NCBI GenBank assembly: GCA_963970005.1
Contig: CAXAMN010023729.1
Location: 473,081 to 537,080 of the forward strand
Reading direction: 5' to 3'
Length of the DNA: 64,000 bases
DNA from: Durusdinium trenchii
Lineage: Eukaryota > Sar > Dinophyceae > Suessiales > Symbiodiniaceae
Shown here piece after piece: positions 32,908 to 43,630 of the stretch (positions are counted from its first letter, which is position 1; each line of letters begins with the position of its first letter). Made by a program: the position numbers and the translations under genes. The notes under the pieces are model-generated. The model ran no database searches, was not told where the DNA came from, and worked only from the letters and a program-made list of their open reading frames with translations.

Positions 32908-33081
32908 GTGATCGTTCGGAAGATTGAGTTGTTGCTGTTCTATTCTCCAAGCCGATGTGGGGAATGATTATATTTATGATATATGAGCACTGGTTGTTGC
33001 ATTCCTAGTTGAGAATCATCAATGATCCCAATGGATCTCCCCGATCTCGTTGTTTGAGTCATAGTGCAACGCATTTACCAG

Positions 33082-33237
33082 GTGACGATGAGGACAAGTA
33101 TGGGCCCAGCATTTACAGTGTCAACGAGCAGTATATCAAGCCCGTGACCGCCGATGCGGGGAAGATGAGTTGGGCTTTGATGATGAACCCGGAGGGCTTA
33201 GACTGCGATCTATTTGTCAGTCATGCTTGGCAAGAAG
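33082..33237 (+). CDS. copy B: TIR-like exon (CDLFVSHAWQEG)
   Basis: Acceptor TTACCAG, donor CAAGAAG|GCGAAG (GC donor). Reads DDEDKYGPSIYSVNEQYIKP, ADAGKMSWALMMNPEGLD and CDLFVSHAWQE. It has no intron between GPS and IY, unlike copy A. The following intron, 33238-34140, is at the same codon and phase as in copy A. Confidence 0.75.
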
Positions 33238-34140
33238 GCGAAGCTGTGGTTTGGGTGGTTGAGGGATGTTGGGGGGTTCAAGACTTTGCTGACATCAAAC
33301 TAAACAACATTACTGCATGAACATGCAACATGCACATCAAGCTGCCAATGAAGAGACCCTGGATGGACACATGGCAAGGGCACCTGGGTGCCAGGCAACA
33401 CCATGTGCTTCGGAGAGTTGTTGATGGCTCTCCTTGCTCATGGGGGAGCCGAAGGAAGAAGAGTAAGCCGAAGCAGACCAAAGATGCCAACCTTCACATA
33501 CGTGCATTTGTTGACAGATGCTCATGTTTGCACGTGCATGTCTTTGACCATATTGTTTCTTTTTTCCCCTGCGGCCACGGACACCGGGTATACGGCCAGT
33601 GTAGCAGGACCCGTCGGTCAAGGTGCTGAATTGACCTACGTCGACGATCGTCGACACTCCTCCGGAATCGATGCCCAAAGCTTCGCAGGTCCGGCCACCC
33701 AACCAACCAGTCCGGAGACGTCATATTCGACCTGTGTAGGTTGGGTTTCAGTGAGGGGAGAGAGAAGTCATGTGCTCCCTGTCCTTAGTCAACTGAAGCC
33801 AAGAAGTGGGTGGCCTTGCGAGCAACCTGCACATTGCTCGACCCAAAGATGTGGCTCAGTGACCTGCCAGACAGTGGTGATGAAGGGAGCTCCCTCCTTT
33901 GTCCTGCATAACCTTGAGACACCTCAGTTTTGTGTATGTATATAGTATTTTATAGTTAAATATATGTACGATTGTGAAGGTAAGGGAGACACTAGGTGGC
34001 CACTCCCCCCAAGTGTGTGGTCGTCTCTTCTACTGCGCTTTTGACTCGAAACCCTTGCGCTTTTGACTCGATCTCACCTACGAAGCACGTCGGGACTGTG
34101 GCGTCCCATCCAGTCTCATCTGGTCCTATCCAGTCCGCAG

Positions 34141-34239
34141 GCATCTTCGAGTTCTTGTCCAAGGTCTTGGGATCTTGGCCTTTCTGGGTGCGCCATGCCT
34201 GGTGCTGCATGCTCGCGAATCCCCAACATCTCAACATCG
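34141..34239 (+). CDS. copy B: exon IFEFLSKVLGSW to LNI
   Basis: Acceptor TCCGCAG, donor ATCG|GCGCCT (GC donor). Reads IFEFLSKVLGSWPFWVRHAW and CCMLANPQHLNI, nearly identical in pattern to copy A residues in the single exon 24804-25576. Phase is kept at both ends. Confidence 0.7.
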
Positions 34240-34620
34240 GCGCCTCAGAGCGGGAAAAACCGTCCGAAGACGTGGAAGACTTCAGAGCCACGAACTTGCC
34301 TCCACCAGACTTGCCATGGATGCAGGGATACCAGTGGAAAAGGAGATGCACCCCTCATCACCGGGGAATAGAACCAAAGAATAATTGAATTGCATGTGTT
34401 CATGTCGTCATCCGGAATTGCTATAGATGTCGATTCCAATTACTACAGACATACAGTACAACCTAACTTTAGCTTCTTTTCACCAGTCACGACCATGGTC
34501 CTCAGAATTTTTTAAATATGTGTTGTTCTTTGGGAGGTCCAAACCCCTATCATCCGGTGCTCCAGTTAGCACAGCACGAGCATGTCTCCCTTCACCTAGC
34601 TGCTCCGGTGGACTCCGAAG

Positions 34621-34682
34621 GTTCCATGCTGCAATCGCCCAAGACTTCGCCCTTCGCCTTGGCCTTGGAAGCTTCACGCTTG
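34621..34682 (+). CDS. copy B: exon SPKTSPFALALEASRL
   Basis: Acceptor CCGAAG, donor CGCTTG|GTCACC. Joined in frame from 34239 (G|GT TCC) it reads GSMLQSPKTSPFALALEASR then L, matching copy A. Confidence 0.7.
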
Positions 34683-35119
34683 GTCACCACGCTGAGATCG
34701 ATCCGACGTGCAACCGAGCGTTCCGGGGGGATTCGGGGGGGAACGGAGCGTGTTCCGTTTGAGACGGATGCGTTCGGAGTGATCGTGACAGAGACCAAGA
34801 TTCCAAGTGGGTGGATTCTGTTGGTGGCGCTGTCACAATCGGATGCCAGCAGGGGGGTTCCAAGGGTTTCAGAGCAAAACGGAACTGGCTTTGGGACTTT
34901 TTGGTGCATGGGCCGTATCCCATTGGAGAGTGGGTCAACATATGTCAAAACCCAATGCTCAGAATCCTGATGATCAAAACCCAATATGTCAAACCCCGAT
35001 GATCAAAATATGTCACGGACATTCATGGACCGTATCCTGATTATCAACGGCCACTTCGAAGTGGACAGTCTTACCGGCCAGTCCGACCAGTGATTCTGGT
35101 GATAATGCCGCCATGCTAG

Positions 35120-35171
35120 GTTCTGGTCGTATCCAACCGACGCAAGAGCGTCTACTGCCGGCTGTGGTGCG
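35120..35171 (+). CDS. copy B: exon VLVVSNRRKSVYCRLWC
   Basis: Acceptor ATGCTAG, donor TGCG|GTTGCT, 52 nt. Reads VLVVSNRRKSVYCRLWC, matching copy A VLVVPNRHRSVYTRLWC. Joins 36423 in frame (G|GC TAC) to give CGYEAY. Confidence 0.75.
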
Positions 35172-36422
35172 GTTGCTTGGTGCGGTGGCTGCACAAGCAG
35201 CTGGAGACCTCGCGAAAGCTAGTGAAATCCACAAGGGCTTGGAATACTCTCCGAATCCTGTAGATTAGACATCGTGTGGAATGGATTTCTTTGGTTCAAA
35301 ATGGTTCAAAAAGACCGGAGAAAAGAAGAAAGCTATCAGGGTACAGAGTTTAGGTGCAGTGTCTTGAAAAGTCTAGGGTGAGGATGCAATAGGTGTAGGG
35401 TGCAAGATTTCAACAGGATGGATGTGCAGTTTGTATCAACAAGAGGACAACGACATATTCCACTATATAGATATGTTGGTGTAAATATGCTTTCTAAACT
35501 CAGTCTAAGTGCAAAAAGCTTTGTGGTTTGAGACCGCTTTGATGTTGTTCGGTCTTGTCATGTCTTGTTCTTCTCTTCCCCAACTTATATATATAATATT
35601 ATAGTATATATACCTATATTTATGTTGACTGGTTGTCGTTTACTGTTTTTCTTTTTCTGATCTCAGATCGGCGGAAAGCTGTCGGAGCCGTTCATGTCAA
35701 ACACCGGCAGAGCTGTCCTGGTGCGTTGGCCTTTTTTGCTGTTCACCAAGGGGTGTGAGTTGGTCTCAGCTGTCCTTTCAGGACCCAGCTTCACCTCCGA
35801 AGTGGGTACCCACCCGAATCGTGAGTCGTTTACTGATGGAGAAGAAACAGAAGAGACCTGGGAAGTTGACGGAATCGGATCTTACATGATATATCAATAT
35901 AAGTATATAAGAATAATGTAAATTCGAGCGGACCCCCGCACGGCCCCCTTCTCCAAGCCAAATTAGGGCCAAATTGGTGAGAACCTGTATCCTGGGGCCC
36001 CTAAATTAGGCTATTTGTTAGTTTTTCTCCAATTGCTTGAAGCCGCTCAACTACATTCATCTCTAATAAGGAGTGCTTGACTTTGATATCCCACAGCGCG
36101 TGTTTCACCGACTTTTCTTAAATTGGATGAATACGGGGGGAGCAGGGGAGCACGGCAGAATCAGCTCGAACTTTCATGATATAATATTAGATGAATGGTT
36201 CAACATCTCTCTTCTATCAGCCAAGACATCAACTTGGATTTTCAAACAGCATGATCCTCAAGACTGCTACTACTGCTACTGGCATTCCTTTTTGCTGAAG
36301 CATGATGTGTTTCAACTGCTTGGGGTCCATCACCTCAAGACTAAGGTGCACCGGTCACCCTGGGATGCCCACTGTCCTCTCCACGCTTCATGGGCGTGTC
36401 CTCTCCGGTCCTGCTCTCGGAG

Positions 36423-36491
36423 GCTACGAGGCTTATGTGGCCTCGGAGAAGTCCAAGGTGATCCAGATAGCCAAGCCGCTGCAGCAGCTCG
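36423..36491 (+). CDS. copy B: exon GYEAYVASEKSKVIQIA
   Basis: Acceptor CTCGGAG; reads YEAYVASEKSKVIQIAKPLQ. The donor is either AAG|GTGATC (about 36457) or CTCG|GTGGTT (36491). The alignment to copy A (EKSKTIRIACQPHLHRV) allows either, and the phase to the next exon favours the shorter form. Confidence 0.6.
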
Positions 36492-36838
36492 GTGGTTCCT
36501 GTTGGCTCCGTGACAACCGTGGGAACCGGCGGAACCTGCGACCATGTGGGGCGAGTCGGCGAGAGTGACTGGGAAGTGGAGCCGGCTTTGCTGCTTTTTT
36601 CTCACCGCAGGAAGTACTACATACGGTTTCCAAGACAAACTCTGGTGAAGTGGGGTGTCCATAGAAACATGTGACCTGACTAGATCAACTAAACTGAAAT
36701 CCTGCAAGGCATGTTTTTTTCATCTCAACCAGAAAAAGGTTTGCAGGTCCAGAGGCCATTTGTTTCTGAAGAAACGCAAAAAGCACCGCCGGATAGAGCT
36801 CTAGGCATTGGTCGGTTGGGTAGACTCCCATCCATGAG

Positions 36839-36930
36839 GATCCGATGCTGAGGATCCGCAGCATGTGCTGGACCTTTGGACTGGCCCTGCTGCCTTTGGC
36901 AGGAGGCCTGATTTTTGGTGCCTGGGCAAG
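36839..36930 (+). CDS. copy B: membrane exon (MCWTFGLALLPLAGGLIF)
   Basis: After ATGAG the frame reads DPMLRIRSMCWTFGLALLPL and AGGLIFGAWAS. It aligns with copy A HRVRWSLALTLVPLFLGIFVG, the first of the C-terminal helices. The 3' boundary is not fixed. Confidence 0.55.
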
Positions 36931-37830
36931 CCACAGGAACCAGACGCTATAGCCATCCGTTTTTGGGAGGCATCCCCCTTGGCATGGCGACAGTGCCTAG
37001 CCACTCAGTTTGGTGCCGCACTCCAAATTTCAGATCACTTCCATATTTGCAGGGTTTGTGGGGCATCTATGAGGAGCGAGACTAAGATGTGGCAGCATGT
37101 TGGCCTGCACTCTTCCTATCGGTCCTTTTCTTAGCCAGATCCGCTCCTGCATTAGCTGAAATGGATAGACTTAGGCAAGTGATGTTGGCCTGCTCCTCTA
37201 ACCCTTGTGCCATGTCATACCCTTCAGGCCCTTCAACGGCCGCATTTTCTCCGCATTCTCTCAACGGCCGTATTTTCAACGGCCGCATACAGAAGCATAC
37301 AGATAGCAGGGCCAAGGGAGGACTTGGCTTTGGTCATCTAGTTATATATGTACGGCTTGACATTCTGATCATTACTTTGACCATGATCTCTTAATGTACC
37401 TCAATTTCATCTGAGAACGAATTGCTTTTGATAGGGCTTTTTTAAAGGGACGAAATGGCTCATTGTCAGTCCTCCGTTTCCGTAGTCAGAGGCCTGACGA
37501 CTGACTCGACGCCTGACTGACGCTCCCAGGTGGCTTGGGACGATGGCAGAATTGGGACTTAAGCTCCTCAGCGCAGTCGGTACCAGAGCCCCTGTGACGA
37601 TCTCGCAGAAGGTGAAGATGGGTGAAGATGGCGATCTCGCGGTCGAAAAAACGCCACAGGTCAGGTCAAGCAGTGGAACGCCATCCTATCAAGATGGGTC
37701 AAGTTATACAAGTACATATAACGCTTGGGCTCCAAACCCTTTCGGGTGCATGGTCTGGCATAACCCACAAGACCTGATGGAAATCAGAGAACAATGGCCT
37801 TCAGAGCCAGGAGGCATCATGAGGAATCAG

Positions 37831-37950
37831 GTATCCGGAACAACCCATGGGCTTCGCCGAGGATTGGGCGTGATCTTCATCGCTTTGGCCTTGCTGGCCA
37901 GCGCCAACACCCATCACGTGATGCGACAGGCCTCCAACTACATGGGGCTG
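37831..37950 (+). CDS. copy B: membrane exon (IALALLASANTHHVMRQASN)
   Basis: Acceptor GAATCAG, donor GGGCTG|GTGGCC, phase 0 at both ends. Reads VSGTTHGLRRGLGVIFIALA, LLASANTHHVMRQASNYMGL. Matches copy A MSLASLASANMKQNR...SNYIGL. Confidence 0.65.
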
Positions 37951-38181
37951 GTGGCCTGATGCAGTGGGAGTGTATTTTGGTGGTCTATGCCCTTCAAAAG
38001 AGGGGAGAGTGGATGAATCTTATTATTGAGCTAGAACAGTGATTATATATATCTATATGTCAAATCCATTTCAAGTTCACATAATAGAGTGATTACATTT
38101 TTTCTAGGGGCTTGTTTTCGAGAGAAAACCCAAATCGACGATCCTGTTTCCATCACAGCAAGACCACCCGAGACTTCCAAG

Positions 38182-38226
38182 GCTGTCTCTGCTTGCTTGG
38201 CGGTGTCTTGGATACCTTTGCCCACG
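38182..38226 (+). CDS. copy B: 45-nt microexon (AVSACLAVSWIPLPT)
   Basis: Acceptor TTCCAAG, donor CCCACG|GTCCGT, phase 0. Reads AVSACLAVSWIPLPT and follows directly from ...YMGL, matching copy A GLFASACIATIWIPLHK. Confidence 0.6.
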
Positions 38227-39194
38227 GTCCGTTTCATTTGGGTGCTTCCTCCGGCTGTCCGCGTGCCTAGACGACATGGGCAGGGCACTCAAGCGCGTGC
38301 AACTGATGGAGCTTAGCGTGATCAGAGAGCCAAGGATACATATCTGACCGACTTACACGATCAACCCTGAAAATCCAAAACTCCTGGATGTCGATTGCAC
38401 CGAGTTGTTAATGATCTTAATGGAAAGCCATGGAAAGTACTTTGAAACAACGTGAATCTAAGTCTATGCTTCTCTCTGTCAGCGCTTTTAGACGTGTTCA
38501 ATCGGTTTCGGAGAAGCCAGTGATCTGCCGCTTCCTTCCTTCTTAGATTCCACCATTTTGGAGAACAGTGCTCTACGACGTTTTCTGGATTTGGGGTTTT
38601 CCCTACGCATATTTGTTGGCTTTCATTGTAGTCAGTTTGCCTAATTTTTGTGTGTGTTGTCTGTTGTTTGTTCATGCTTGTTCAATATATGTGACTTCTC
38701 AAGTGCCTGCTATAGTCTGTGGATCTTTGCAATTTCTTGCATTTTTAGGAGTCTTAGATTTGCAGTAGAAGGTAGAAAGCCAGAGCTTTGAGAGAGAATT
38801 GGGCAACCAACTGAAGTCTTAAATGTTCCTGAAAGATGTGTTTGTTCTCAATATTGGAGGTAATTTACGGCAATTGTGTGTGTGGCACATTCAGCATGGT
38901 CCAGTATGGTAAAGAAGGAATTTGATACAAAAGGTTTCTTTCAAAATTTCTGGAAGCTGTCGGCGGACTGACCCTCTTTCTGCAATCAGTCACATGCAAG
39001 TCACATGTTATGGAAGCATCGAAAACCACAAGCACCAGGGAAATGTTCTACTTGTTCCACACTTAGGTCACACTATTGCTTTGCGGAGTCCAAAGGACCT
39101 CACCTAAATACAACTAACGAGGAGAACCTCCGTATGTGATGCGTTCACCTGCTATAGTGTTGCTAGTAGCGATGCCCTTATTACTACTAGGATG

Positions 39195-39353
39195 GGGTTC
39201 ACCACCTGAGGTCATTTACAACGTTGCCCTTGTTCCTAGTAGCTTATTGTTTCTACTAGCTTCTTGTTACTACTAGTAAGGCACTTGTTACTAGAAGCGA
39301 TGCACTTGTTACTAGTAGCGATGGGTTCACCACCTGAGGTCATTTACAACGTT
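39195..39353. repeat. 31-bp direct duplication spanning a splice acceptor
   Basis: GGGTTCACCACCTGAGGTCA and the following 11 bases occur at 39195-39225 and 39323-39353. The second copy contains the acceptor CCTGAG|GTC of the last copy B exon. Between and before the copies are TTACTAGTAGC-type repeats (39160-39320); related sequence occurs in inverted orientation at 39940-40036. Confidence 0.85.
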
Positions 39354-39533
39354 TTGCTTTGGCTTTGCGTCTTGGCCTTCTTCCTGCTGGCCGAAGTGGA
39401 CCGCGCGCGCAGCGAGGACATTGCGCCGCTCGGAGCAAGCCCGCGAGGACGTAGGAAGACGGCAGGAAGACGGGTCTCTCAGTGGGTTGAAGCGGAGTGG
39501 GAAGTGGCACAGTCCAAAGAAGCCATAGGGTAG
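39339..39533 (+). CDS. copy B: terminal exon
   Basis: Acceptor CACCTGAG. Reads VIYNVLLWLCVLAFFLLAEV, DRARSEDIAPLGASPRGRRK and ends KEAIG with TAG at 39531-39533. Matches copy A YEAALWFSAILFFFFAELDRIRS. The copy A stretch of about 17 residues, HKNDVLEHFFEVKAQLA, has no recognised counterpart between 38226 and here. Confidence 0.7.
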   Translation, partial: VIYNVLLWLCVLAFFLLAEVDRARSEDIAPLGASPRGRRKTAGRRVSQWVEAEWEVAQSKEAIG

Positions 39534-39727
39534 TCCACTTCAAAATGACCACTGCGCTGTTTATGGTTGAATGAACCAGATGTGGCGCCATAGACCGTCC
39601 AACTGAGATTGGTCGACCAACTAAAAGATCTAAAAGGTTGTCCGCTTGGTCGCCAGAATCTCGTAGCCCAAAACCTCCCAGGGATTCAACCAAAAAGTAA
39701 TGCGCATACACCTTGACTTTTCCGCTG

Positions 39728-39760
<33 letters not shown>

Positions 39761-41157
39761 GCACTGTCCCTTGCAAAGATGGGAACATTCTATTATATGT
39801 TTGTCATACATGTCCCGCTGAGTAGGCCCAGCTGCATCCCATTTGTAACCACTTTTTGCAACATGGACGTAGACGACGTAATTAGACGGGTCCGAATTCA
39901 GATGAACAATCCCCACAAGCAAGCCTGTGGTATTTAGGAACAAGAAGCTACTAGAAACAAAAGGCATTGCTACTAGAAGCAAGGACGCCACTAGTAGCTC
40001 CTGGCATTACTACTAGTAACAAGAAGCTACTAGTAACAAAATATCCTGAAAAAGAACTGAAAGGACTGCCAAGTAGGATTGCCGAAAGGTGGACATCTTG
40101 AGTCTTGAGGCGTTCTTTTCGGTCGGCCGTGTTTCACAAGTTCAACACGTGTAAATTGAAAGCAACCTGAGAGGAGTTATAGTAACGAACTTACGAACCA
40201 ATTAAAGTGTGTAGTTGTTCAATGCGTATGTGGCACAGACACACGATGCATGAAAGTTTCTTCTGCCTTGTTTCTACAACAGGGTGGTTTGAGGGGTCGG
40301 TCAAGCATTTGTACACCTTGGTTGAATCAGATGATTCAACCACCGTGGGATCCCTTCCAAAGGCTCTTTGCAGCGCAGAATGTCAAATCTGACTTTGTAA
40401 CACTCTGAAGTCACTTGGGACACATTCTTGTTGGAATACCCTACTACAAAAGCAACACAAAGTGAAACACACACATATATATATATATAGTATATAGTTA
40501 AACCACTCTTGTTTCAATGTCTTTCCCCGATGTGGCCCTGCTCTAGCTGCACCCCCTCCCCCGACGGACGGTGCAGAACCTCAGTCGTCCGGTCGTCGGA
40601 TCCCCAGGTGCGAAGGCCAGAAGTTGCGGAAGGGCTACCGAGGATCCATTTGCCAGGCGTCATGTTCGGAGGCAGCAGACAAGAGAAGAATTTGGGATGA
40701 AGCTTGGCGGTTTTTTGGATGGAAGTAAAGTTGACACAGGATTAGCATGACGTGTGTTGCAGCTGGTTCAGACAAAGATAACGAGTGACTTAAGATGTCT
40801 GACTTGTTGGAGTCACAGTAAATCTGTTTGCTATTTTAGCCTTCAAACATCTCCAAAGACCGACTTGGTTGGGGAATGACATGCATTCGATTGGCAATGT
40901 GTCAATGGTAAACAAGTGTGTTGTGCCGAAATCACAACGAAGCCGTGATTCTTACTCATCGATCTGTTTGTTTTGTTTGCACTTGGGGAAGGGAAAATGG
41001 AATCTTGTTCAGGTAATTAATTTTGTTCCAATTGGCTTATTGGCTCTACAAGCGGGTGCAGGGGTGTCATTGTTATCGGATTTGCTCATGAACATGACCA
41101 CCAAAAATTAGTTTTCGCCTTAGACCGCTGACCCCTCACCACTGCGCGGCATCCCAG
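39534..41157. other. intergenic spacer between copies B and C
   Basis: No exon recognised. It contains the ATC repeat, the TACTAGTAG-type repeat block at 39940-40036 and a TA run near 40474. Confidence 0.5.
39728..39760. repeat. ATC trinucleotide repeat, 11 units
   Basis: Eleven perfect ATC units just downstream of copy B. The open frames across it (poly-Ile, poly-Met) are artefacts. Confidence 0.95.
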
Positions 41158-41330
41158 GAGATTGGAAACAACGTGCACCAGGTCGATCACGCCATCAACG
41201 TCTTGATCTCTGCAGGCCTGAGCTCCCCTGCGCTGCGCGCCTGTGCCGAGAAGGGCGTGGAGATCGAGGGCGCCGGTCATGCGGAGTCGGCGATTCCCCT
41301 GGTCTTCCTGGGACCGCAGCAGCTCGGAGA
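41158..41330 (+). CDS. copy C: N-terminal exon (VLISAGLSSPALRAC)
   Basis: Acceptor ATCCCAG. Reads EIGNNVHQVDHAINVLISAG, LSSPALRACAEKGVEIEG, AGHAESAIPLVFLGPQQL. Closely similar to the copy B exon at 26433. It shows a third head-to-tail copy beginning about 1.6 kb after the copy B stop. Confidence 0.65.
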
Positions 41331-43127
41331 AATGAGCCGAACGGAACGGATGCGTTCCAGGAAGGTCTTTTCGACCCAGAGACCTATCAGAGAGTACACT
41401 AGATACATCTAGATACCGCTAGATACCTGGCATCTCAAGTTTCACAAGCACCTTTGGCAGCTTCCATATCTTTGGCAAAGGGTCAACACCTCATTCTGCC
41501 TTAGGCGAAAGGATCGTCCAAGTTGGCAAACAAAACACATACAGAGTGCCCTTCTGAGGCTGCTGGTGGGCTTAAGCCAAGTGTCCTGGCTGCAATGGCC
41601 AAGCCTGTAGAGCGACATGCGATTCGATGTGTAGCATTAGGTATCCGATTCGACCTTCTGAGATCAGGGTCAGGAACAAGCTTGCATTCACTGTTACAGC
41701 TGCAGACCTTCTAAAGCAGTTGAATGAACAGCAAGAGTCCTGTTGGTTTATCTTCTCTCTTTTGCCCATTCTTGAGTGAAGAGTGGTGGCTTGAACGTGA
41801 CTTCCAACAAGAAGCATTGTAATGAAGGGGCTGTGGGGCTGTCTTTTTCTTCCTCTTGACTTGATTGAGTTTTGTTGATTATCACAGCTGATTATCACTT
41901 CTCAGTGGTTTCTTTGTGGTATGCACACGTCGACATTCGGAGTTCAAAAAAAACAGCCTGACTGACTCCCTGCGTAGCAGCGCGCAAAGCGCGGTGTGAG
42001 CGGGCGATGGTGTTCTTGGAAGGACGTGTTATTTTTTGTAGCCCAATGCCAATGCCTGCAAGGTCATCATTATATATCTGAACGGACAGAACACGGCGGA
42101 CCCCGGTTTGGTCTTGGAAGCATTGGCAGACGCTTGGATTTCTGCTATGGAATGGCGGGCCCTGCGTGGGCTGGATTTGCTTGAACTTCCCACAGTTCCA
42201 ACTACTCGTACATTGGTATCTGGCGTTTACATATAACTATATATACCCATTATACATATTATACTATACATATAAACTTCATATACGTACTATATTTTTA
42301 CATATATATATATATAGATAACATCTTCAATGATTCCTCCCACGTACCAGTTGGCTTGTCAGCCTTTGAGGAGGCGCCTCTGTTGACATACGTGGATAGC
42401 TCGGGCCCAGGTCGTCGCACGCATTGCCTTCATCATCCTCATTTGCAAAAGTGCACCAGATGAGACCCTTGGCTGTTGGCAAATTGGGTTGGTTCGAGAG
42501 GATTTTGGTATGTTTTGGTTTGATAGTTGATGTATTAAATTACGCAATATTGTTGGTTCGAGGGCTAGCTGGCCCTCGAACAAGGGCAAACCTACAGTAG
42601 AGTCAATAGTGGTTTGCCCTCAAACAAGGCGGAGCAACGGTTCCTCTTGATTAGCAAGTCAGACCATACAACAAAGACCCACATCTCACTTGGTCTCACC
42701 TGTCACTTCTGGCCCTTCGGCCCTTCGAACTGGATGCCAGAATCTACGTGCTCGCGGGGGTTGGGCTGGATCGCCCCTTCAATGATGGATCAGCTTAAAG
42801 GATCACGTGGTCCAAAAGCTATTTGAAGAAATCAAGGCCTTTGAAAGACCCTTATAGCTATGGGTCATGTCACACTGTACTCCTTGATGCTTGATGCTGT
42901 TGGTGCTTTTTTGTGATTTTACCAGATAAACATTTAACCTTTTTGTTGGGAGAGGTTTCCCCACTAAACAAGAGCAGGTAGAATCTAGAAAAAGGATGAA
43001 AAAGGTTAACCTCTATTTTTCAAGGTAAAACGCTTTGGGAGTAAGGCTGAGTAAGGAATCTTTCGTTGAGTATACCAACCACCTACCACCTGTATAGCCC
43101 CCAGCGTCGTCCACGGCATCGACCAAG
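41331..43127. other. copy C intron 1 region
   Basis: No convincing exon. TA-rich stretches lie at 42230-42320. Confidence 0.4.
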
Positions 43128-43190
43128 GAGATGCTTCATGTTCAAGGTCATCACCAAGCCACTGAGCCAATTCAGTGGATGGACCTCGCC
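43128..43190 (+). CDS. copy C: second exon, shortened or diverged
   Basis: Acceptor ACCAAG, same context as copy B (AAG|GAGATGCTTCATGTT). Reads RCFMFKVITKPLSQFSG and then diverges: the membrane helix seen in copy B (ITWVLFPTALTVGILAG) is missing here. The copia element begins about 90 bases downstream. Copy C may be a pseudogene, or the rest of the exon may be separate. Confidence 0.45.
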
Positions 43191-43273
43191 GGCGCCGATG
43201 TTTGCGGATTCGGGGATTTGGGTGTTTGAAACGACCAGATATATATATACATATATATTATATAGATATGTAT

Positions 43274-43278
43274 ACATA
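43274..43278. repeat. target-site duplication ACATA (left)
   Basis: Five bases flanking the 5' LTR, repeated at 51157-51161. Five base pairs is the usual Ty1/copia length. Confidence 0.9.
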
Positions 43279-43483
43279 TGATCAGATGTAGCACCAGTTA
43301 CATGTACATGATATAGCTTGTATAGATGTATGTTTCACTGCAGCCGTTTGTGGTTTACTTTTGTGTTCATTTCGATACCAGAGCTCAGTCAAGCGTGAGC
43401 TAAAAGTGGGCCTAAGCTTCTACTCCAACCTTTGGGACAGTGACTTGGGGTCACAGAGTTTAAGAGCCTAAATTCTCCGTTCA
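43279..43483 (+). repeat. 5' LTR, 205 bp
   Basis: Begins TGATCAGATGTAGC, ends CTCCGTTCA. Appears identical to the 3' LTR. No clear TATA box is seen; ATGTACATGATATAG is the nearest AT-rich stretch. It should hold the promoter and RNA end signals. Confidence 0.95.
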
Positions 43484-43501
43484 TGGTAGCGGAGCCGCGG
43501 T
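43484..43501 (+). promoter_or_regulatory. primer-binding site, probable initiator tRNA-Met
   Basis: TGGTAGCGGAGCCGCGG directly follows the LTR. Its complement ends CTCCGCTACCA, which fits a tRNA acceptor stem AGCGGAG/CTCCGCT plus A and CCA. The AGCGGAG start resembles eukaryotic initiator tRNA-Met (AGC.GAG). tRNA identity is inference. Confidence 0.65.
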
Positions 43502-43630
43502 TCTAAGACCCGGCTACCGTCTGCGAATCAAAGGTTGCCGAGCCGCATCGGCTCTGGCACCGGAGATTCACAAAACAAGCATCACTTGCAGGAAAGCCGG
43601 ATTGCTTCAATCCCTGGCTAGCAAGTCAAC

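Noticed and set aside
39340-39759. Minus-strand frame starting with poly-Met
   Set aside because: The start is the ATC repeat read backwards, and the rest is the antisense of copy B's terminal exon.
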